DNA of 64,000 bases, taken from assembly GCA_008973525.1 (NCBI GenBank), contig WACJ01000519.1:930001-994000 (forward strand), written 5' to 3'. Position numbers and translations under genes: made by a program. The notes under the pieces are model-generated. The model saw only the letters and a list, made by a program, of their open reading frames with translations, ran no database searches and was not told where the DNA came from. This document shows, in pieces, positions 58,101-64,000 of this stretch; position 1 is the stretch's first letter; each line of letters starts with the position of its first letter. Source of the DNA: Stenopsyche tienmushanensis. Taxonomy: Eukaryota; Arthropoda; Insecta; Trichoptera; Stenopsychidae.

Positions 58101-61100
58101 ACTAACGTTTTGAATATCGAAGACGCACTGTGATTTCTTTTCCGTATTTCTATTGCTCTCAAAGCTTCTCGTGAGACGTCGGATGCTATTTAATTTATCG
58201 ACGGCCGGCGGCTCGATTTGCAACGGTTTATAAGATTTAGGCACGATGCTAGAATTTAATTTAATTATATTATCTGGTAAAATTCGTTCTTTGGTGTTCA
58301 ATGACGATTCCTCGATAATCAATTTCGTCGGTATGCTCAAATTCGTGTTGCTTTTCCGGAACATGAATCTTTTAACTTCTGGCGTTGCGACGCTGCAATA
58401 TTCCGTCGAATTAGAATTGTAAATATCTTGATATGACTTTTCTCTATCCGTCGATTCGGTCAAATCGTCGTTACCGAAACTCGGAGCGGATTTCGTTTCG
58501 CTCGCATTGCATTCGGCATAAAAACGCGACGTGGATGCGTTTGATAATATTTTAGACATTTCATCGTCTTCTTTATCGAGGTCAGTCACTTGGTATTTCT
58601 TAATATTCTTCATTTTCATGACGAATCTTTTCGATTGTTTGCTTTTGTCTTCGTCCGTTTCTTGAAAATCTAAAAGCGAATTTTCCGAATTGTCTCCGTC
58701 GTCCAAAAAAATATCTTCTTGGGTGTCTTTGGACGATTTTCTCGATATTATAAATTCTTCTTCGTCGTTCATATTTATCTGAAAATATGAAGGATTCTCG
58801 TACAATGCTTGTATAAAAACAATCATTAAGATGTTAAAAAAAAATAAGATACCATTGCTTGCTTTATTTTTTCTGCTACGTCTTCCATGTTTAGTCTCCT
58901 GGTGGAACTCAACGGCAGTCCGCCTAATAATATATTTAAAATGGGCGGAGGATATTTCGAGTTCTTAAGAAGTCTTATTCCAGTTTCATAAGTAAAATAT
59001 AACTCTGCCAGTTCATCGTAAGTAATATTCTTCCAAGGAATGGCGCCTTAACATGAAACAAACAAACAATCATGCATCATAAGCCAATAAATACCGTTAA
59101 CAATTAAGATAATTTGGATATAAGACTTAATTTTGTAAAATACCATGTGCTTAGACGAACCGAATGTCAATATTTATTAAATATAAACAACAATAATGAT
59201 CGATAAAATATGGTTTTCAGTAAGAGGAAGGTTTTTGTTATAAAAGCTCATACTTTGCCGTTATTCAACATACATTTTCAATAATAAAAGATATATTTAC
59301 AATGCATTAATATTATATGATTTGAGGCACTAACTGGAAGTTATCTCATTGTTTTGCTATCCAGTGTGAGATTTTGTTTATCTTGTGGCAATAAAAGCTT
59401 AGCCGATTGCTTTGGGATTGGTCAAAGCATCAAAGCAGTTATATGCATCAAAATTATTTAGTTAAATATACGAGGCAGGTCCACAAAGTAATAGTACTCA
59501 ATTTTTTTTAACTGAAAAGGTATTATCTTATGAAACGCTATTTTTCGACATAGTCGTTTTTCTTCTTAATGCAATGCCGAATGCCGAAGGATAAATTTAC
59601 TGATACCTTCATCAAAAAAGTGTCGATATTTTGGCCAATTGTTTGGCGGTACTTTGGACCTTATTCGTTTCACAGTATTTATTGTTTCGTCCTGTGGCGT
59701 TTTACGGTCTTAAAAGACAGAGTCCATTGATTTTTTTGCTAAAACAATGGTTCTGATGGTGAGGAGAAATATTTCCACTGCATTGATCGTCTTTTCGTAT
59801 CATTTTCCGTCACCGGTCACAATAGAGTTAAGATATTGTCTAAAAAGAGACATTCATTTCAATAATGCACTACAACAACATTTTACAAACAACTCCGTAT
59901 TCTCCTCTCAACACCTTGGCCTTAAATGCAGTTTTGTCAAGTCCGTCGAAACCATAAACCACACAACATCAAAGCATTAGTACTCTTACTTTGTGGATAT
60001 ACCTCGTAATATCGATGATATCAGTGTACATATTTAAATTGCTAAAAAGTAATATTACATATAAAATTACATACGATTGCAACATTCCCAGAGTACTAGA
60101 CATAATGAATACACATCTGTTTTTTTACACGGGTATACTAAGCCCCCACAGTCATCGAACAATTCAGGTGCTTGCCAACTGTAAAAATTATAAAGACTTT
60201 AATTTATATAATATTTCATTTTACATTTAGAAAAATATAGATATTTTTAATAAGATCTTACCGAAACGGTACGAACAGCAATCTAGATTCAATGTCTTGC
60301 GGAACACATTCGTCTTTGGTTAATGATTTTTTACACGTCTTGTTGTAATCATCGTTGGGAATATTCTGCAAATCTTAAATAAACCGACAAATATACTGAT
60401 ATTATTTGCGAAAGGAAATAAACGTCAACAAAGCTTATCAGTTAGTACCGAGAAAGTATGTAAATATTAATTTACATTCATCAAACAAACGAATGAAATA
60501 AAGCGCATATGCATAGCGAGTACCTTTCAAATTTTCATACTCTGGCTCGGAAGAATAGTTGAGTTTATAAGGATTGTGCACGACATTTTTATTATGACCG
60601 TCGTCTTTATTGATTATCTGAGAGCACAGTTCAAAGCCGCTGAGTTTAGCGACATCCTTCGTCGTCAATAATATCGTATGACTAGACACGGACGTGTGGA
60701 TATAATTGTTGGATTTTAAATATAAAAGGGCGCTCGCTATGCCGTTGATGTACCGCAGCGACGTCTGACAAGATAGGATGTTTCCCTGAAAAGAGCATAA
60801 ATTTAATAAATACATATATACGAGAATAACGTAAATGACGTAGTGAATTATTCAACCTCTTTGTGAATGTAATCGTTTAGGGTACCGATACTTTCTTCGT
60901 ATATGCTTTGAATGTTGTTTTCGTGATTGTAGCACAGTCCCATCAGCAGTAATATGCTGGGATGGCGGATCTTACTGAAAATTATTAATAAATACATTAA
61001 ATCATTTTAAATATGCCAATCTACGATCGTATTAAAATTATATTTCTTACGTTAGAACGTCAATATCTCTCGCGACGAATTCATCCAGGGAAATATCGAG

Positions 61101-61295
61101 TCCTGGCGTACACCATGATTTTGGATTTTGCTTAACAATAATGGGCATGCACATCCAAGACCCTCGGTTCCAATGAATATCATCTTTGTTGAACGACGAC
61201 TCTATATGTTCACATTCGTATTTTATATCGGCGGCTTTTACGAATGGTATTCCGCGGAAGTGAATCTGATTGGAGTTGTAGTTTTTCTGACACAT
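55141..61295 (-). CDS. TEX14-like inactive kinase (pseudokinase)
   Basis: Thirteen exons on the minus strand: 61295-61051, 60974-60857, 60785-60524, 60373-60262, 60178-60075, 59046-58853, 58778-57990, 57949-57753, 57660-57442, 57365-57259, 57105-56360, 55917-55237 and 55155-55141; all phases close. The kinase fold is recognisable: VKQ (ATP lysine site), DVLTKIRHPSILLLMGLCYN (helix C and beyond), SLRYINGIASALLYLKSNNY, WQAPEL (APE motif) and KTDVYSLCLVLWECC. The catalytic residues are lost: IHTSVSSHTILL replaces HRD and KLSGFEL replaces DFG. This matches the pseudokinase TEX14, which in vertebrates maintains germ-cell intercellular bridges; whether that role holds here is inference. The long C-terminal half is Ser/Asp/Asn-rich and probably disordered. 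One intron is only 40 nt (57950-57989), and one donor (at 57752, GTCTTT) is weak. Confidence 0.8.
59470..60009. mobile_element. TIR element of about 540 bp in a TEX14-like intron
   Basis: Ends GAGGCAGGTCCACAAAGTAA and the inverse of TTACTTTGTGGATATACCTC match at most positions (inverted repeat of about 25 bp), flanked by TA. Minus-strand pieces (RKTPQDETINTVKRIRSKVP and PNNWPKYRHFFDEGISKFIL) hint at a decayed transposase. The superfamily is uncertain, possibly Tc1/mariner. Confidence 0.6.
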
Positions 61296-61772
61296 CTGAA
61301 AAATGTTTTCAACAATATATTATTGATAGAATTTATAAAAATATATCTGTTTTATTGCAATTTTTAAGATAAATATAGTTCAAGTATAAATTTCAAGTAA
61401 AATATTTTCAATAAGCTAATAAACAAGCATATTATTAATAACAGAAACGTGATAAGTGTAATATCAATTATTTATAATCAAGTGATGTGGAAATATACAT
61501 TTTTTTAATATTATATGAACGTTTAGTTGTTAAATTATTGGAAAATGATTATACATAACATTGACATTGACACAAAACTATGTTTGTTCAATTTTTCATT
61601 ACGACAACTGAATAACAGTCATCAAAAAAAAAAACAATGAATAATTATGTTGAAATCTTATAGTACAGGAGGCAGCGACATCATTTGTGTAATTATTCCT
61701 ACAAAGATGATTCTTTCTCATTTTGTTATTGTATGTATACAAAATGGCAGACAAATCTGTTGTAGTGTAGGC

Positions 61773-62034
61773 GAAATGTTATCCCCATGCAATGGCGAAT
61801 TAAATCTGCACAAATTAAGAGCGCCATTTCGTGGGGATAACATTTCTGACACCAATGAAGCGTAGTGGAGCGGGAGCGCTCTCAGGGCAGAGCCTCGTGG
61901 CGGGCGACGTCTCGACTAGCGCTTGGAAGCGCTCTGGCGAGGGCTCTGCCCTGATAGTCCCCCTACTGTATCACGTTACATTGGTGTCAGAAATGTTATC
62001 CCCACGCAATGGCGCCCATAATCAGTGTAGATTT
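61773..62034. repeat. Nested palindrome with 37-bp arms
   Basis: Left arm 61821-61857 and right arm 61979-62015 are complementary at 36 of 37 positions; beyond them a weaker match continues to about 61802 and 62034. The 121-nt centre is GC-rich and holds an inner stem, TCAGGGCAGAGCC (61882-61894) with GGCTCTGCCCTGA (61942-61954), and within that a further AGCGCTTGGAAGCGCT. A third copy of the outer-arm sequence (GAAATGTTATCCCCATGCAA, from 61773) precedes it, pairing with the left arm as well. It lies in a probable intron of the TEX14-like gene. The shared string ACATTGGTGTCAGAA links it to 10405-10419. Confidence 0.8.
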
Positions 62035-62479
62035 AACCCTTTCCACTCGTAAGTCGATAACATTTAATTCACGCTACACTGTAAATAATTTTCGACGCAG
62101 TAGGCATCATTATTCTTTATTTTTAGGTATATATATTAGCACGCAGTAGACGCACTTTTGATCGTTTTATTCCCTCCCGGTGGGCCTCCTGGCAAAGAAG
62201 AGGACTTTAGACCATGAAGATCCCAAGAATCGCACATCGCACGAGCAGATATTGAATGGAAGCCTGGCAACAGAGATGGGACCAGTCTACCCAAAAGAGA
62301 TGGACCCATCGACTTATACCGGTCATAAGTCGACGGAAGACCTGAAAACACGGAAAGACTACCTTTCGCCTGATGCAAGTGCTGACTGGACATGGCTGTT
62401 TCAGAGTTGGACATGTTGTTGTATCTAAAACAGATAGGCAAAGAAGCAACCACATCATGACACCACTGTCAGTCGGAGA

Positions 62480-62990
62480 TGTCGGGTGGCTGAAACAAGC
62501 ACTTGGGGTAGCTAAGCTCAAAAGTTGAGAACACGACCAACAACATGATGGTGAGCAAAGAAAACTGGAACTGGACCAGTTTACCTGTCCTCCCTTTCCT
62601 GTCTCGTGCAAGGGGAGGGTCCGCGTCGGCATCGTTATGTGCCGCATCCGTGATAGGGTGGAGGTGCGTCAATGCTTCCGATACCTCGGTTACGGACTTG
62701 TAGCGGTGAACTGCAGGGGTACTGACCGGCATTACCAGTGCACGAGATGCTGAGAGGGAGGTCACAAATCGGCTACAAGTAAGGCAACTGGAGCACGATG
62801 TGCACCGTGCAAGGATCAGTGCGCCAGGTGCGGGGTTTCTTCTTCCCTTTTGACTGAGGAGGCCCCCTTCGCCTTGACAGGAGAAAAGAAAGGAGGGCTA
62901 AAACCCTGAGCGTCGTGTCTGGCAAATGCCTACCAGTTGGGCCGGGAACAACAAGCTTTCGAGAGGATAACGCCAATAAGAGATTTTTGC
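62480..62990 (+). pseudogene. R1-clade LINE fragments (ORF2 tail and ORF1 zinc knuckles)
   Basis: At 62500-62580 the plus strand carries a frame-broken VENTTNNMMVSKENWNW block, the C-terminal end of R1 ORF2. At 62655-62830 it encodes VEVRQCFRYLGYGLVAVNCR, GTDRHYQCTRC, HKSATSKATGARCAPCKDQC and ARCG, the CCHC zinc knuckles typical of R1-clade ORF1. The order (ORF2 tail before ORF1) means at least two fragments lie side by side. Stops are present. Confidence 0.7.
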
Positions 62991-63465
62991 TTCCTTTCTT
63001 TCTATGAATTCAATTTGGAACGCAGCGATCGATTTGTGAGACAACAATTAAAAAAGATTATCGATAATCATTGGATAAGCAAAGTAGACGCTATAGGAGG
63101 GGTTGCTTGAATTGAATAAAAACGGAATACTTAAAGAGCATAAAAACAACAAAGATCGATAACTAATAGGTGCAAAATTGAGAGACTTACATATTTAGAA
63201 AAACACGAACAACACTAGCACAATACTGAATAACAACCGAGAAAAACGTGTTGCAAGCATCTATCGCGCTTGAGTTTGAACGAACGTTTGGCTCTCGCAA
63301 TGGACCACATCAGTCCCATTCTTCTCGGGATGACAAAGCGAATTAATCAATATTTTGGGAGATACGCTACAAAACATCGATACAATTGTGCAAAATCTAA
63401 TTAAAAGCAATTGATTAGACGAGCATCGGAAGTCAACAATGAACATTTGACCCGGAGTGCCTCAC

Positions 63466-64000
63466 CTGTTCTAATTTCAGCGCCACCGAGCCGAATGAAG
63501 TATCCACCGAATCAGATCCGCTGTATTCGGAATTCAACAGATTGTCCAAGTTTTTCAGCTCTTCTATGACGTGCCTGAGGCTCGGATCCCTTTCTCCGGG
63601 ACTGGGTCCTCTGCTGTCGTGCTCGTCGATCTTCAGCTCTGATGTCCTGTCTGGGCTTGTGCGTTTTTCTTCTTTCAACGGAACGTTTAGGAAGTTGGTG
63701 GGTCGCTGGGGTTTGTCCACGTAGGGCAAAGAGGACCCTTTGAAGAAGTCCTTGGGCGGCGATGCAAGACTGTCGCATTCGTCGAATTCTACATGTTTGT
63801 CTCTTAAGAATCGCGGCGGTAGAAGATCGGGTGATGTGGATATTAAGCTGCCGCTTTTATCTGATTTTTGTTTGTTTGGCTTGTTCTTCTTTAGAGAGTT
63901 TCCACTGCCGGGCATGAAGATTTGGTTGCTGAAGAGGAATTGGATTTGGGGTACATTGGAAGAAGTCAAATCGGATCTTCCCGATCTTTGGCTATTGGAA
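63466..64000 (-). CDS. Coding exon running off the window, probably 5' part of the TEX14-like gene
   Basis: An open frame runs from the window edge to a good splice donor (GAACAG then GTGAGG at 63465). The encoded sequence is Ser/Pro/Lys-rich (KKNKPNKQKSDKSGS, SPDLLPPRFLRDKHVEFDE, REPRSPS-like stretches) and ends in a helical segment, RHVIEELKNLDNLLNSEY. It ends in phase 0, as required by the first mapped TEX14-like exon (61295, also phase 0), and the two are separated only by repeats. No start codon is seen here. Vertebrate TEX14 begins with ankyrin repeats; those would have to lie beyond the window. It could also be a separate gene. Confidence 0.55.

Overview
This 64 kb window is eukaryotic, AT-rich and almost certainly from an insect. 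It carries introns with GT-AG splice sites, an insect odorant-receptor-family gene, and a dense load of mariner/Tc1-like DNA transposons and R1-like and CR1/jockey-like LINEs. The odorant receptor's C-terminal exons look somewhat lepidopteran or caddisfly-like to me, but I cannot fix the order from sequence alone.

Host genes from left to right: (1) a short leucine-rich-repeat single-pass membrane protein (+, 11403-12643) with an apparent 1-nt frameshift; (2) UPF3, a nonsense-mediated decay factor (-, 15107-19247, six exons, complete reading frame); (3) a riboflavin transporter of the SLC52 family (+, 23651-25022); (4) an unrecognised single-exon ORF (-, 27177-27731) and its decayed paralogue (-, 25355-25750); (5) a second SLC52 riboflavin transporter (+, 33924-35264), a tandem paralogue with the same exon structure; (6) a secreted GH31 glycosidase of the MYORG/KIAA1161 type (+, 37270-45964, eight exons); (7) an odorant receptor (+, 48545-51375, five exons); (8) a TEX14-like pseudokinase gene (-, 55141-61295, thirteen exons, with a further upstream exon at 63466-64000 that probably belongs to it). 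All exon coordinates were worked out by hand from splice signals, and the reading phase closes across every junction given, except at the LRR frameshift.

The rest is mostly mobile DNA. Intron 3 of the GH31 gene holds a LINE with two intact overlapping ORFs (37999-41833), so it may be recently active. Older fragments of the same family lie at 14030-14560 and 16600-17460, the second of these inside a UPF3 intron. At least four families of mariner/Tc1-superfamily elements are recognisable by transposase remnants and terminal inverted repeats, several with other elements nested in them (for example an R1-like LINE inside a mariner inside a GH31 intron). There is one tRNA-derived SINE (46850-47034), several short TIR elements, Helitron/Helentron-like tandem blocks, R1-clade LINE relics (32520-33240, 44345-45187, 52255-53880, 62480-62990) and a striking nested palindrome (61773-62034).

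The host genes have unrelated functions (RNA surveillance, vitamin uptake, glycan hydrolysis, olfaction, probably germline) and there is no operon-like logic. I found no clear new defence or biosynthetic system. The most unusual items are the nested palindrome, the unrecognised ORF pair, the 40-nt intron in the pseudokinase gene, and the chimaeric LINE-mariner repeats.
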